From a virus, in the IMG/VR virus record IMGVR_UViG_3300023082_000029, positions 1 through 31,770 of that record: a DNA stretch of 31,770 nt; one strand, 5' to 3'. Under the pieces are notes generated by a model. The model had not been told where the DNA came from. It did no database searches and was given only the letters and a program-made list of their open reading frames with translations. The position numbers were made by a program, and so were the translations under genes. Positions within the stretch are counted from its first letter, which is position 1, and each line of letters begins with the position of its first letter. Of the stretch, positions 7,193 through 14,569 are shown in pieces.

Positions 7193-7285
7193 ATGACCAG
7201 AAAACAGCAACAGAGCTGGCTAACCTTAGTATGGGTAGTCGGATTAATCATAGGAATAGTAACGCTTAAAATGTATACAGAATGA
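7193..7285 (+). CDS. Membrane micropeptide (30 aa)
   Basis: The ATG at 7193 is preceded by AGGA at about 6 bases. The peptide has a basic, Gln-rich start (TRKQQQ) then one hydrophobic helix (WLTLVWVVGLIIGIVTL). Its TGA overlaps the next ATG (ATGA at 7282-7285). It is the second single-helix micropeptide in this block. Confidence 0.55.
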   Translation: MTRKQQQSWLTLVWVVGLIIGIVTLKMYTE

Positions 7286-7791
7286 TAAAAGAAATAAAAA
7301 CAGAAAAGTTTGAAGGGCTTGCCGTGCTGGTGCCGGATGATGCTGAGGATTTTGATAGAGAATGCGTTTCAGATGAAGACTTTTTTCAGTTAAATTATCT
7401 GATGATAAACAACGACGAAGAAAGTGGCTTTCATGGCGAACCAACTGTATACAGCATAGATATGCCTTGTAATTTCGAAATCATTGGCAAATCAACTGAA
7501 CTTACAGAGGAACAATGTGCTGATATTGTAGGCTTAAGTTTTGGAGTTAACAATATTTATAAATCTTATGAGGACATAACGGCTGTTGATACCGCCAAGG
7601 AATCTTTCGCATCCCTCATGCAGTCTATTGGAGCGTATAGCGTTAATCCTTATCCAAAACCTGACATCAATAGCGAGAAGTACGTTCCAATAAGTGATGA
7701 TGCTAAGGACACGCTGTTTATGAATGACTGGGATCAATGGGAAACTGCACAAGAGCATACTGGCACTTGGTTGATACTTAAACGAATATAA
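7282..7791 (+). CDS. Hypothetical protein, paralogue of the gene at 30916-31347
   Basis: The 169-residue product begins IKEIKTEKFEGLAVLVP, contains EIIGKSTELTEEQCADIV, and ends TGTWLILKR. The leftward gene at 30916-31347 has matching segments in the same order (IKTEKFEGLAVMVP, LGKATELTEERCAEIV, GTWLILEK). The middle region differs, and here an extra acidic stretch is inserted. The family appears to be phage-associated with no known function. It is coupled to the preceding micropeptide by ATGA. Confidence 0.75.
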   Translation: MIKEIKTEKFEGLAVLVPDDAEDFDRECVSDEDFFQLNYLMINNDEESGFHGEPTVYSIDMPCNFEIIGKSTELTEEQCADIVGLSFGVNNIYKSYEDITAVDTAKESFASLMQSIGAYSVNPYPKPDINSEKYVPISDDAKDTLFMNDWDQWETAQEHTGTWLILKRI

Positions 7792-7793
7792 TA

Positions 7794-8006
7794 ATGCTAG
7801 AACAGATAAAAAACTTAAAAAGAGAAAACCAGGATCTGCGCGATCTGCTGCAGGATGTGCACCTGATGGTGATCGGTAAATCGAAATCAGACTTCGGACT
7901 GATGGAACAGGAGATTGCGGCTAAGGTAAGCTCAATTGCGGGCGGGAAGAAGTATAATGCTTTGGAGTGGCAGTTTGGGGACATAAATGGAGAGCAAGGA
8001 CGATGA
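7794..8006 (+). CDS. Small coiled-coil protein (70 aa)
   Basis: The N-terminal 25 residues (LEQIKNLKRENQDLRDLLQD) form a clear leucine heptad coiled coil, followed by a charged segment and a Gly-rich tail. Its stop overlaps the next ATG (ATGA at 8003-8006). It lies 2 bp after the preceding gene. It is possibly an oligomerisation adaptor for a neighbouring product; function unknown. Confidence 0.65.
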   Translation: MLEQIKNLKRENQDLRDLLQDVHLMVIGKSKSDFGLMEQEIAAKVSSIAGGKKYNALEWQFGDINGEQGR

Positions 8007-8446
8007 GTAAATATCAATGGCAAGGCGAACCAGTTCAGGTGGAATTCGGTTACGTAAATCAAAAGGAGAATTTAGACAAACCACTTTATTGGTACAATTA
8101 CGAATGCGCAATGAATAAAGTAGGTGCTGAGTGGAAGCATAAGTTTGCCTTAATTCCGGCTTGTAAAGTTACATCTTCAAATGGATCAATGTTCCTGCTA
8201 GCAAACATGTCCGGTATAGGTGTTCACAAGCTGTTAAACGGAGGCTGGCCAAATTACGCTCACTTCTCACTGGATGGTGAATTTCATCAATCAGACGAAC
8301 GCATGTGGGCTATTAAATCATTCAATGAAGATGAATACTCAGAGCGTGAATCAAAGAGGCGCAATTGGCAGAAGATACATTGTCCGGTTGAATTTGAAAG
8401 AAGCGAAAAACTAAGGGAGGCATTCAAAACTATGCATAGGCCATGA
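8003..8446 (+). CDS. Hypothetical protein (147 aa)
   Basis: The start at 8003 forms an ATGA overlap with the previous gene; a longer in-frame start at 7967 would overlap by 40 bp and is less likely. The product is rich in Trp, Tyr and His (WYNYECAMNKVGAEWKHKF) and ends in a basic helical stretch. I recognise no family. It overlaps the next gene by four bases. Confidence 0.65.
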   Translation: MSKYQWQGEPVQVEFGYVNQKENLDKPLYWYNYECAMNKVGAEWKHKFALIPACKVTSSNGSMFLLANMSGIGVHKLLNGGWPNYAHFSLDGEFHQSDERMWAIKSFNEDEYSERESKRRNWQKIHCPVEFERSEKLREAFKTMHRP

Positions 8447-9531
8447 CCACTCCAAAAACACCATTCGTAGAGATCACGCTAAAGCTAGACGAAGACCTGA
8501 TGCAGGAGTTGCATAAGGAGGGGATAGAGGCCAGAGATGTTGAGAGGGAAGTTGATGCTACCCTGAAAGCATTTGGGTTGACTCCCCATAGAGCATGGGA
8601 ACTACACGTATTAGGAACACAATTCATTAATAAATCACGAAATAAACCAGAACCAATGAAAAAGGAAAATGTAAAAGTCTTGGTGTCTTCCCAAACAGAG
8701 GCAAATGTATTAAAAGCGCTACTACAGATGCTAAAAGAGCCAGTAGATAACGACTACTTTGATTATTATCAAACAGGAATGTATTTGATCTTCTCTACAG
8801 GTACTGATTATGCCGATTGGATTATTGTGAATAAAACACATAGTAAGTTACCCGGAAAAAATAAGGTAGAAGTAAAAGATCTTATTCTATTACTTACTGC
8901 TACCGAAAGCAAACCATCCTCAATCCTATCCGGTAAAGTTGCAATAGCCGTATCGAATGAACGTGAGTTCAAGTTGTTGATGGAGTACTATGAGCGCAAA
9001 GGATTCACAGCCATGGCTTCATTCTCTGATTTTTACGGGACTTACAATATCACAAGTGAAAAAGGCTCATTAAGCACAGCCGTAGCTTACGGTAATGATT
9101 TTTCACACTCTAAAATATCGTGCTTCCAGAGAGAAGGTTACACGATCATCCCCTTCGAATCGTTTGCAAAAGAGGTAGGGATTGAAGTGCCGGTGTTTGT
9201 TATGAAGTCGATTGACGGAGTAGATATGTATCAAGGTGATATATGTTATATACCGCAAGGAATGACACATAAACCTAGCGGGTACAAAACTTTTAATATT
9301 AAATCTGACTACTCGCCTGATTTAGGTCTTTTTGCATCTAAGAAATTATGTAAGAAGCATATTTATGACTTGAACAGACCAAAGCACAAAGTAGTTCCTC
9401 TATTCACGGGAATGGAAGCGCATGTTTATGGTGGTGAGATATTACTTAAAGACGCTGACAGAACGGTAACCACCTTGCTTCCCTCCGACCTTGAAGATAT
9501 GTTGCATGCCTACAAATCCCTGCAGCCATGA
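8443..9531 (+). CDS. Hypothetical multidomain protein with internally repeated module (362 aa)
   Basis: Three parts are visible. Residues 1-72 are a helical N terminus. Two related modules follow, at about 77-152 (VKVLVSSQTEANVLKALLQML) and 165-247 (VAIAVSNEREFKLLMEYYERKG); both have a beta strand then helix with Ser-x-x-x-E and end with a Tyr/Phe-rich strand. The third part, about 250-362, includes DGVDMYQGD, reminiscent of YopX-like segments, and a Cys/Lys-rich stretch (SKKLCKKHIYDLNRPKH). Function unknown. It is coupled by ATGA at both ends. Confidence 0.7.
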   Translation: MTTPKTPFVEITLKLDEDLMQELHKEGIEARDVEREVDATLKAFGLTPHRAWELHVLGTQFINKSRNKPEPMKKENVKVLVSSQTEANVLKALLQMLKEPVDNDYFDYYQTGMYLIFSTGTDYADWIIVNKTHSKLPGKNKVEVKDLILLLTATESKPSSILSGKVAIAVSNEREFKLLMEYYERKGFTAMASFSDFYGTYNITSEKGSLSTAVAYGNDFSHSKISCFQREGYTIIPFESFAKEVGIEVPVFVMKSIDGVDMYQGDICYIPQGMTHKPSGYKTFNIKSDYSPDLGLFASKKLCKKHIYDLNRPKHKVVPLFTGMEAHVYGGEILLKDADRTVTTLLPSDLEDMLHAYKSLQP

Positions 9532-9710
9532 ACTACAAGCAAAGACTATTCGACTACATGATCGCTGTCATATTCGTGATGGTAGTCACTTGCTTTTATC
9601 TACTGCAATTGCGGGCCGATAGAAAGGCTAAGCATAATCGGGATACAAATTCCAGGTCAGTGGAGAGCTTCCCGGAGCATAGTCGGATACCTAACCCGAT
9701 CAGGCCATGA
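9528..9710 (+). CDS. Single-pass membrane protein (60 aa)
   Basis: The ATGA overlap with the preceding gene fixes the start. Residues 11-28 (MIAVIFVMVVTCFYLLQL) form one transmembrane helix, followed by a basic, Ser/Pro-rich tail. Its stop again overlaps the next ATG. Size and topology are compatible with a spanin-like or holin-like accessory, but no lysin gene is nearby. Confidence 0.65.
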   Translation: MNYKQRLFDYMIAVIFVMVVTCFYLLQLRADRKAKHNRDTNSRSVESFPEHSRIPNPIRP

Positions 9711-9820
9711 ACCTGGGCACACACGGATCCGGACGTAACACTCCGTCATGGAAATTCAGGGTTATCGGCATAGTAGGATTAGCGATAGTAGTATTGCTTT
9801 ACATAGGGTTTAATCGGTAG
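9707..9820 (+). CDS. Membrane micropeptide (37 aa)
   Basis: This 37-residue frame starts in an ATGA overlap with the previous gene. It has a polar Gly/Ser/Thr/Arg N terminus and then one hydrophobic helix (VIGIVGLAIVVLLYIGF) to the end. Together with 9528-9710 it forms a tandem pair of one-pass membrane proteins. Function unknown. Confidence 0.55.
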   Translation: MNLGTHGSGRNTPSWKFRVIGIVGLAIVVLLYIGFNR

Positions 9821-9864
9821 AAAGAATGGGAGATGTAAAAATGTATTTTAAAGGAGGTTTGGGT

Positions 9865-10119
9865 ATGCTTGATCCTGTTGATATTAACGGAGCGGTAATC
9901 AGGGCGGGTGATATTCTTACTACCGATTATGGTGACTATGAAGATTACATGCACAAGCCTATAGCGGAACACAGGAAGCATGAGGCTTTTTATCTGGTTG
10001 AACAAGGTGAAGGATTCTTGTTTGCACAATCAATTAAAGAGTGCGCGTTTGGAGTTATGGGCGGTAGATTCTATTTACATGACTTCAGGTTTAAACATTG
10101 CAAGAAAATTCAAGAATAA
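9865..10119 (+). CDS. Hypothetical small protein (84 aa)
   Basis: A strong Shine-Dalgarno AAAGGAGG (9850-9857) lies 7 bases before the ATG at 9865, which I prefer over in-frame ATGs at 9826 and 9841 (up to 97 residues). The product starts LDPVDINGAVIRAGDILTT, a pattern like the start of YopX-type beta-barrel domains, and then has a beta-rich body with FYLVEQGEGFLF. It is followed 3 bp later by the DUF551/MazG-like gene. Function unknown. Confidence 0.65.
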   Translation: MLDPVDINGAVIRAGDILTTDYGDYEDYMHKPIAEHRKHEAFYLVEQGEGFLFAQSIKECAFGVMGGRFYLHDFRFKHCKKIQE

Positions 10120-10122
10120 GTT

Positions 10123-11166
10123 ATGAACGAACAATTAAAAACAGCAGCAGAAAAATTTTGCGGGGCAGAAGGTATAAGTAAAGGGTTGTGTTACGGTATA
10201 GCAATTGAAGCTATTTTAACTGACTTCGCTCAATCCCTCATAGATAAAGGGATGCTAGTTGAGGCCGAAAAGTGGATTAGCGTAAAGGATAGATTGCCTA
10301 TCGTTAAGCCGTTCCAAACTGAATGTGTTTTGGTATTTGGAGATTGGAACAATGAAAGCTTTGCGATATTTGAAGGTGGCAAGTTTTACGATCGTGATCA
10401 AACCGACAATGATACTGGTAATTCTATAGAGATAACAAATTTGGTCACCCATTGGATGCCGTTACCTGCTGCACCTGGAAAATCAACCCTTTCAAGTGCT
10501 GGTAAGGAAGTTCTTGAAAAGCACCCTTTAGTTTTAAAATTTGCCAACCAAATGCAGATAGAACTTAATAATAACCTACATAAAGGTGATTGGTCTGAAT
10601 GGCGTGATGTTAAAGAAATACTTTATGAACTTGATTATCACAAGGCAAAGTTGATAATTGCATTGAAAGATAATAATAAAACATTAGTTAGAGAGCTTCT
10701 GGCAGATTGTGGTAATTTCTTGATGTTCTTAGGTAATGCTGGTTACGTGTACGATATGCAAGAAACAACTAAAATGCTTGATGCAGATGAACCGGGATTT
10801 AATATGTATTTCGGGACTCAATCGACTCCTAAAGAACCAACTGTTTCAAGTCATGGTAAGGAGGTGACAGAGGAAGAAATATACAACTTATCTGTAAAAT
10901 GGGCGCAGCATGATCCTGACGATCCAACAGATAACGATGCTAATCAGTTAGAACAAATGCGCAGAAGCTATGAAGAAGGCTATAAAGCTGCTATACGCTA
11001 TAAATTCAAATCATCCCCTGCCAGTACGGTTAAGGTGGTTACTGATGAAGAGATTGAGGACTACGGTAATGCAGATAGCCATTATGATTGGCCTGAAGCG
11101 CCCGCATATAATGAGGGTAGAATTACCGGTGCCCAATGGATGCGTAAAGAATTAACCGGGGAATAG
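10123..11166 (+). CDS. DUF551 plus MazG-like nucleotide pyrophosphohydrolase fusion
   Basis: In the 347-residue product, residues 51-115 match the DUF551 pattern (WISVKDRLP ... VTHWMPLPAAP). Residues about 138-207 resemble the phage MazG-like/dNTP diphosphohydrolase helical bundle. They contain LHKGDWSEW, then the acidic helix YELDYHKAKL (E169), then RELLADCGNF (E191, D195, N198). The C terminus holds two similar short modules beginning VTEEEI (248-253) and VTDEEI (306-311), each ending in a Tyr/Gly/Arg-rich helix, as seen in multi-module phage proteins. If active, the enzyme would hydrolyse (d)NTPs to monophosphates in the cytoplasm. DUF551 is well supported; the MazG-like call is from motif reading. 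Confidence 0.75.
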   Translation: MNEQLKTAAEKFCGAEGISKGLCYGIAIEAILTDFAQSLIDKGMLVEAEKWISVKDRLPIVKPFQTECVLVFGDWNNESFAIFEGGKFYDRDQTDNDTGNSIEITNLVTHWMPLPAAPGKSTLSSAGKEVLEKHPLVLKFANQMQIELNNNLHKGDWSEWRDVKEILYELDYHKAKLIIALKDNNKTLVRELLADCGNFLMFLGNAGYVYDMQETTKMLDADEPGFNMYFGTQSTPKEPTVSSHGKEVTEEEIYNLSVKWAQHDPDDPTDNDANQLEQMRRSYEEGYKAAIRYKFKSSPASTVKVVTDEEIEDYGNADSHYDWPEAPAYNEGRITGAQWMRKELTGE

Positions 11167-11171
11167 TGGAA

Positions 11172-11198
11172 AGCCTTGCAGCAATGCAGTGCTTTTTT
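11172..11198 (+). terminator. Terminator ending the accessory operon
   Basis: AGCCTTGCA and TGCAGTGCT pair with one mismatch around a GCAA tetraloop, followed by six T (11193-11198). It lies 6 bp after the stop at 11166, and its T run touches the stop codon of the convergent gene ending at 11197. Confidence 0.75.
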
Positions 11199-11430
11199 AA
11201 TCCATATGGCTCTCAATCATTTTGCCAATTAAACCAACAAGGTACGGATCAAAGTTATCATTCGATCTCCATACCAATGGCGCTTCATCATCCGTACCGA
11301 GATCAGGAAATACGGTACCATAGATCTTGTCTTCTATGTATACATCAAATACCAGCTCATCTTTAACAATCCTTCGCGGCTTAATTGTCATTTCTACATC
11401 GCCCGCTAAAGTAATATTGAATTGTTCCAT
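11197..11430 (-). CDS. Hypothetical small protein (77 aa)
   Basis: This leftward gene is downstream of 11430-11741 with a one-base TAATG overlap. The product is beta-rich (FNITLAGDVEMTIKP, VFDVYIEDKIYGTVFPDLG), then VWRSND and a C-terminal helix (YLVGLIGKMIES). It resembles a small Bacteroidota phage fold with strands, a Trp and a final helix, and may be distantly related to the divergent gene at 11779. Function unknown. Confidence 0.65.
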   Translation of the reverse strand: MEQFNITLAGDVEMTIKPRRIVKDELVFDVYIEDKIYGTVFPDLGTDDEAPLVWRSNDNFDPYLVGLIGKMIESHMD

Positions 11431-11741
11431 TATTTTCTGTTTGATAGGTACCCTTCAGCCTTCGATTTAAATTCAGCAGCCTCGTTCTGTAATTTAACAA
11501 TCAATTCTAATTTCTGTTTGTACGCAAGTATAGGATCAATAATAAGAAATACACCTAATTCTTCTTTGCCGCGTCTAATCACAACCCTTTCATCTGACGC
11601 CATAAATTCTTCAGGGGTATACCATTGTTTTGTACTACGAGAATAAATAAAGCATTTAGCATGATATGCTTCTTTTGCATATACTCTTTTCTGTGCGTAC
11701 TCCGGATCTTTCGATGTTCTATCTTTCCAAGCCCTATTCAT
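11430..11741 (-). CDS. Hypothetical basic protein (103 aa)
   Basis: A leftward gene whose product is Lys/Arg-rich at the N terminus, has a central RVVIRRGKEELGVFLIID stretch, and ends in a helical tail (LELIVKLQNEAAEFKSKAEGYL). The start at 11741 is in the 37-bp divergent promoter region. A TATAATTG-like -7 box lies five bases before the ATG on the minus strand. It forms a two-gene leftward unit with 11197-11430. Function unknown. Confidence 0.65.
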   Translation of the reverse strand: MNRAWKDRTSKDPEYAQKRVYAKEAYHAKCFIYSRSTKQWYTPEEFMASDERVVIRRGKEELGVFLIIDPILAYKQKLELIVKLQNEAAEFKSKAEGYLSNRK

Positions 11742-11743
11742 AC

Positions 11744-11775
11744 TTGCAATTATACTAATATATTTAGTAATTTTG
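11744..11775 (+). promoter_or_regulatory. Divergent promoter region; leaderless-type rightward promoter
   Basis: TTG at 11744-11746 is followed 21 bp later by TAATTTTG (11768-11775), a perfect TAnnTTTG, and then by ATG at 11779 only three bases on. The predicted transcript would begin at or next to the start codon. The complementary strand carries a one-mismatch -7 box (11747-11754) for the leftward pair, so the two promoters interlock. Confidence 0.6.
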
Positions 11776-11778
11776 CGT

Positions 11779-11982
11779 ATGGACAGGTTGATTTTAGAGA
11801 TTAATGGAAAAAATATAATGGTGCAGATTGTAAAGGATCAGCATAATTTACATCGTATTTCTGTGGATAGTTCATTTGCTGGTTACTATGACACTACGGG
11901 TAAGGATACTAATTACATGGGCAATTTCACATCGGAAGAGATAGAATTTATTGAAAATAAGATTATGAATGCTATAAATTAA
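11779..11982 (+). CDS. Hypothetical small protein (67 aa)
   Basis: The ATG at 11779 follows the -7 box by 3 bp and is preferred over an in-frame TTG at 11773, which would sit inside the promoter. The product starts with beta strands (LILEINGKNIMVQIVKD), has a central Gly/Tyr-rich part, and ends in an acidic helix (SEEIEFIENKIMNAI). It is a single-gene unit followed by a terminator at 12027. Function unknown. Confidence 0.65.
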   Translation: MDRLILEINGKNIMVQIVKDQHNLHRISVDSSFAGYYDTTGKDTNYMGNFTSEEIEFIENKIMNAIN

Positions 11983-12026
11983 TTATATACTATCAGGAAG
12001 CGATTCCACACAACCACCAATATCCC

Positions 12027-12058
12027 GCCTCCTGCATTGATTTGTAGGAGGCTTTTTT
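12027..12058 (+). terminator. Strong intrinsic terminator
   Basis: GCCTCCT (12027-12033) pairs perfectly with AGGAGGC (12046-12052) around a 12-base loop, followed by six T. It isolates the gene at 11779 from the capsid operon promoter. Confidence 0.85.
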
Positions 12059-12089
12059 ATGTCCAAAGCACCCGCATTCCAACCATTCA

Positions 12090-12151
12090 TTTACCACCCA
12101 CCTCAAGTAAGGCAAACCAATTTCACACCCCATTCCGTAGGGGTATTTTTG
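12090..12151 (+). promoter_or_regulatory. Phage promoter: dyad box plus -7 element driving the capsid operon
   Basis: The 22-bp box at 12090-12111 contains TTACC (12091-12095), ten bases, then AGTAA (12106-12110). TATTTTTG (12144-12151) starts exactly 54 bp after the box start, as at 1753 and 24206. Here the -7 element is followed by a leader of about 70 bases before the scaffold ATG at 12224, so this transcript is not leaderless. Confidence 0.7.
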
Positions 12152-12223
12152 GGTTCAAGTAGCGAGGTGTAGCACGAGTAATTACCGGATGCAACTCAGC
12201 GAAATAACCCAAACAAACTTACT

Positions 12224-12901
12224 ATGTCACTTAAAATTAAGATTGCAGCACGACTGAAAGCAAAAGCAGCAGGAGTGAATCTATCTCAAGCACGTATTGA
12301 TGCTATTGTCACCAGAGCAGAAAAGGGATTAACGGACGAATCGGACGACACCGCTATTGACGCTAATTTGGATATTATCAATGAACTGACTCCCTTCAAG
12401 GAAATAGCTTCATATGATGATCACCAAAGGGCCAAAGCAAAGAAAGAGGCTGATGAGAAAGAAGCCGCAAGATTGAAAGCAATTGAAGAAGGTAAAACGC
12501 CAGAACCAGACGCTGATCCAAATGAAAGTTCAACCGATAAGCTATTAAAAGCTTTGATGATTAAACTGGATAAGCAGAACGAGGAAATATCTGCAATCAA
12601 AGGCGAAAAAGTGACATCAACCCGTAGGGAGCAATTCATTAAATCAATGGAGGGAACTTCTGCAGAATACCAAGCAAGAGAGTTGAAAAAGTTCGACCGG
12701 ATATCATTCAAGGATGATGCGGACTTCACGTCCTTCCTGGAAGATACTAAAGATGATCACGCTGGCGCAGTGCAGGAAGCTTCAAACGCTGATTTAGGGA
12801 ACGACAGGCCGGCGGGTGGTACAGGTGGCGGAAACGCCAGTACAAAAAAAGAAGCTACAGCGGCCGAAGTCGAAGCAGCATTTACAAATTTAAAAATATA
12901 A
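12224..12901 (+). CDS. Scaffolding protein
   Basis: The 225-residue product is highly charged and helical, with a Lys/Glu-rich coiled coil (about 60-95), a second helix (DKLLKALMIKLDKQNEEISAIKG) and a Gly/Asn-rich flexible segment near the C terminus (GGTGGGNAS) before a short terminal helix. This fits an internal capsid scaffold of the GP20-like type, which guides prohead assembly and then leaves. Its position just before the decoration-like and major capsid genes supports this. Confidence 0.75.
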   Translation: MSLKIKIAARLKAKAAGVNLSQARIDAIVTRAEKGLTDESDDTAIDANLDIINELTPFKEIASYDDHQRAKAKKEADEKEAARLKAIEEGKTPEPDADPNESSTDKLLKALMIKLDKQNEEISAIKGEKVTSTRREQFIKSMEGTSAEYQARELKKFDRISFKDDADFTSFLEDTKDDHAGAVQEASNADLGNDRPAGGTGGGNASTKKEATAAEVEAAFTNLKI

Positions 12902-12905
12902 CGAA

Positions 12906-13316
12906 ATGGCAGTACAAGTCAATTTGGTGGATGATACGATTAACATTGATATGTCGAAAGACAGTATTGTTATTATCGATAATCAGTTCTCCATCCCGGG
13001 AGGTAAATCTCTTGATGTTACTGGTTTCACTCCTGACGTGCTAAACGCTGGACATGTAATCATAAAAGAAACAGCAACAGGTAATTATAAGCCTATGCCT
13101 TTAGCGACAGGAAATGCGGCATATGATACGTTGCCGACTGGACATACCTATGAAGGTATTCTGGTAGCTACAATCCTGAAAAAACGCCCGTTTGCAGGGG
13201 TAATGCTGGAAGGTTGGGTAAATGAAGTTGCTTCACCATTCCCAATTGCAACAATTAAGGCCGCGTTTTTAACTGCGGTAGGTGGTAAAATCAAATTTAG
13301 ATCAGACTTAGCATAA
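12906..13316 (+). CDS. Head decoration/stabilisation-like protein
   Basis: The 136-residue beta-rich product lies immediately before the major capsid gene and overlaps it by one base (TAATG). Its layout (VIIKETATGNYKPMPLATGNAAYDTLPTG, then a strand with GILVATI) resembles lambda gpD-type decoration proteins, which trimerise on the capsid surface and stabilise it. The call is from position and general pattern, not a unique motif. Confidence 0.6.
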   Translation: MAVQVNLVDDTINIDMSKDSIVIIDNQFSIPGGKSLDVTGFTPDVLNAGHVIIKETATGNYKPMPLATGNAAYDTLPTGHTYEGILVATILKKRPFAGVMLEGWVNEVASPFPIATIKAAFLTAVGGKIKFRSDLA

Positions 13317-14395
13317 TGGCAGAACAATCACAATTCGTAAAGTATATTCAAAAGTATTTTACTGGTTTTGTAGCTAAGGTTACAAAAACCCTTAATGGAG
13401 AAGATAAGGCGCCGCTTTACTTGCATAAGTCTATGTTGACTCCAAAACAATCATTAGATGGTAAATGGACTTCCATTACCTCTGACAATCAAAACGTAGC
13501 TGCAGATGTGGTTGCAATGGATAGTCCGCTACCATTGAAATTGCGCCCGTCTCTTTCTACCGCCTCTGGGGATATTCCAAAACTAGGTATGGAAATGAAG
13601 ATGAACGAAAATCAACTGGATCAGTTGGATACCATGGTAGCGAAGCAAGCAGAGGATGCAGACATAGTAGTTGAATTATTTGATGACGCTAAACGTGCCC
13701 TTGTGGGTATCGAGGAGCAAAAAGAATACTTGTTCCTACGTGGCTTGTCTTCTGGAATCGCATTAACCGACAGTGAAAACGTTGGTACGGGAGTTCGTGT
13801 TGATTTTGGTTACCTGGCAGAAAACAAAGCTGGCGTTCCTGTAGTATGGAGTTCAGTAAACGCAACGCCAATCAGCGATTTGAACACTTTAATTTCAGTA
13901 GCAGACGGGAAAGGTAAAACGATCTCTTATGTGATGATGGATAAAGTTTCGTTTAACAATGCGCGTAAAACTACAGAGGCGAGAAATCTATATGCTACAA
14001 GTATTGGAAACTTTGGCACAACTCAGCCAATCCCGTCATATGATCAGTTTCTGGATACATGGCAAGCTGATGCTAAGGTGTCTATTATCATCGTTGACCG
14101 ATCAATTAAGTTTGAGAAAGATGGTGTTAAGAAAACAGTTAAAGGCTGGGATGAAGGTAAAGTAATTCTGCTTACTGACAACAACGTTGGTAGTCTTGTG
14201 TGGAAACGCGTCGTTGAAGACAAACACCGTTCTAAGGCTATTGAATACAGAAACGGTGAATTCGGAACTTTGCTTTCGATGTACGTTACTCATAAACCAT
14301 TTGGCGAATGGACTGACGTACAGGCTAGGCAGCTGCCGGTAATCACTAACGTGAGCGATATCTTCCAATTGGATACTAAAGTAGTTCAGGCATAA
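13316..14395 (+). CDS. Major capsid protein
   Basis: The 359-residue product is the building block of the icosahedral head. It has the segment LPLKLRPSLSTASGDIPK followed by a Met/Asn-rich helix (MEMKMNENQLDQL), a pattern I associate with capsid proteins of Bacteroidota siphophages in the gpE-like/HK97-fold group. A long central helix (ELFDDAKRALVGIEEQKEYLF) matches the capsid spine helix. It follows scaffold and decoration genes in standard order, and its stop overlaps the next ATG (TAATG). Confidence 0.85.
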   Translation: MAEQSQFVKYIQKYFTGFVAKVTKTLNGEDKAPLYLHKSMLTPKQSLDGKWTSITSDNQNVAADVVAMDSPLPLKLRPSLSTASGDIPKLGMEMKMNENQLDQLDTMVAKQAEDADIVVELFDDAKRALVGIEEQKEYLFLRGLSSGIALTDSENVGTGVRVDFGYLAENKAGVPVVWSSVNATPISDLNTLISVADGKGKTISYVMMDKVSFNNARKTTEARNLYATSIGNFGTTQPIPSYDQFLDTWQADAKVSIIIVDRSIKFEKDGVKKTVKGWDEGKVILLTDNNVGSLVWKRVVEDKHRSKAIEYRNGEFGTLLSMYVTHKPFGEWTDVQARQLPVITNVSDIFQLDTKVVQA

Positions 14396-14568
14396 TGGCA
14401 AAGAAAAAATCAGAGGAAGCGGTCTACAAGGTAGTCGCTCCCTTTAGGGACAAAGACAACTTTAACTTGGCATACGAAGTAGACCAGGACGTAAGCCATC
14501 TTTCGGAAGACAGGTTACTGGAACTGATTGAAAAAGGCCTGGTATCAAACGAAGAATCAGAAGACTAA
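14395..14568 (+). CDS. Small head-associated protein (57 aa)
   Basis: A 58-codon frame starts in a TAATG overlap with the capsid gene. The product has a strand-like start (AVYKVVAPFRDKDNF), a loop, and a helix (SEDRLLELIEKGLVS) with an acidic tail. Small proteins of this pattern are common just after phage capsid genes. The gene at 16642 encodes a similar-sized protein with an equivalent place after the tail tube. Function unknown. Confidence 0.6.
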   Translation: MAKKKSEEAVYKVVAPFRDKDNFNLAYEVDQDVSHLSEDRLLELIEKGLVSNEESED

Positions 14569-14569
14569 C

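Noticed and set aside
11166-11366. Rightward 66-residue frame opposite the leftward gene at 11197-11430
   Set aside because: It starts within a few bases of the accessory operon terminator, has odd Cys/His/Tyr/Pro-rich composition and mirrors the leftward gene, whose product looks protein-like.
11422-11646. Rightward 74-residue frame opposite 11430-11741
   Set aside because: Composition is unlike neighbouring proteins and it lies inside a better-supported leftward gene with its own promoter and coupled neighbour.
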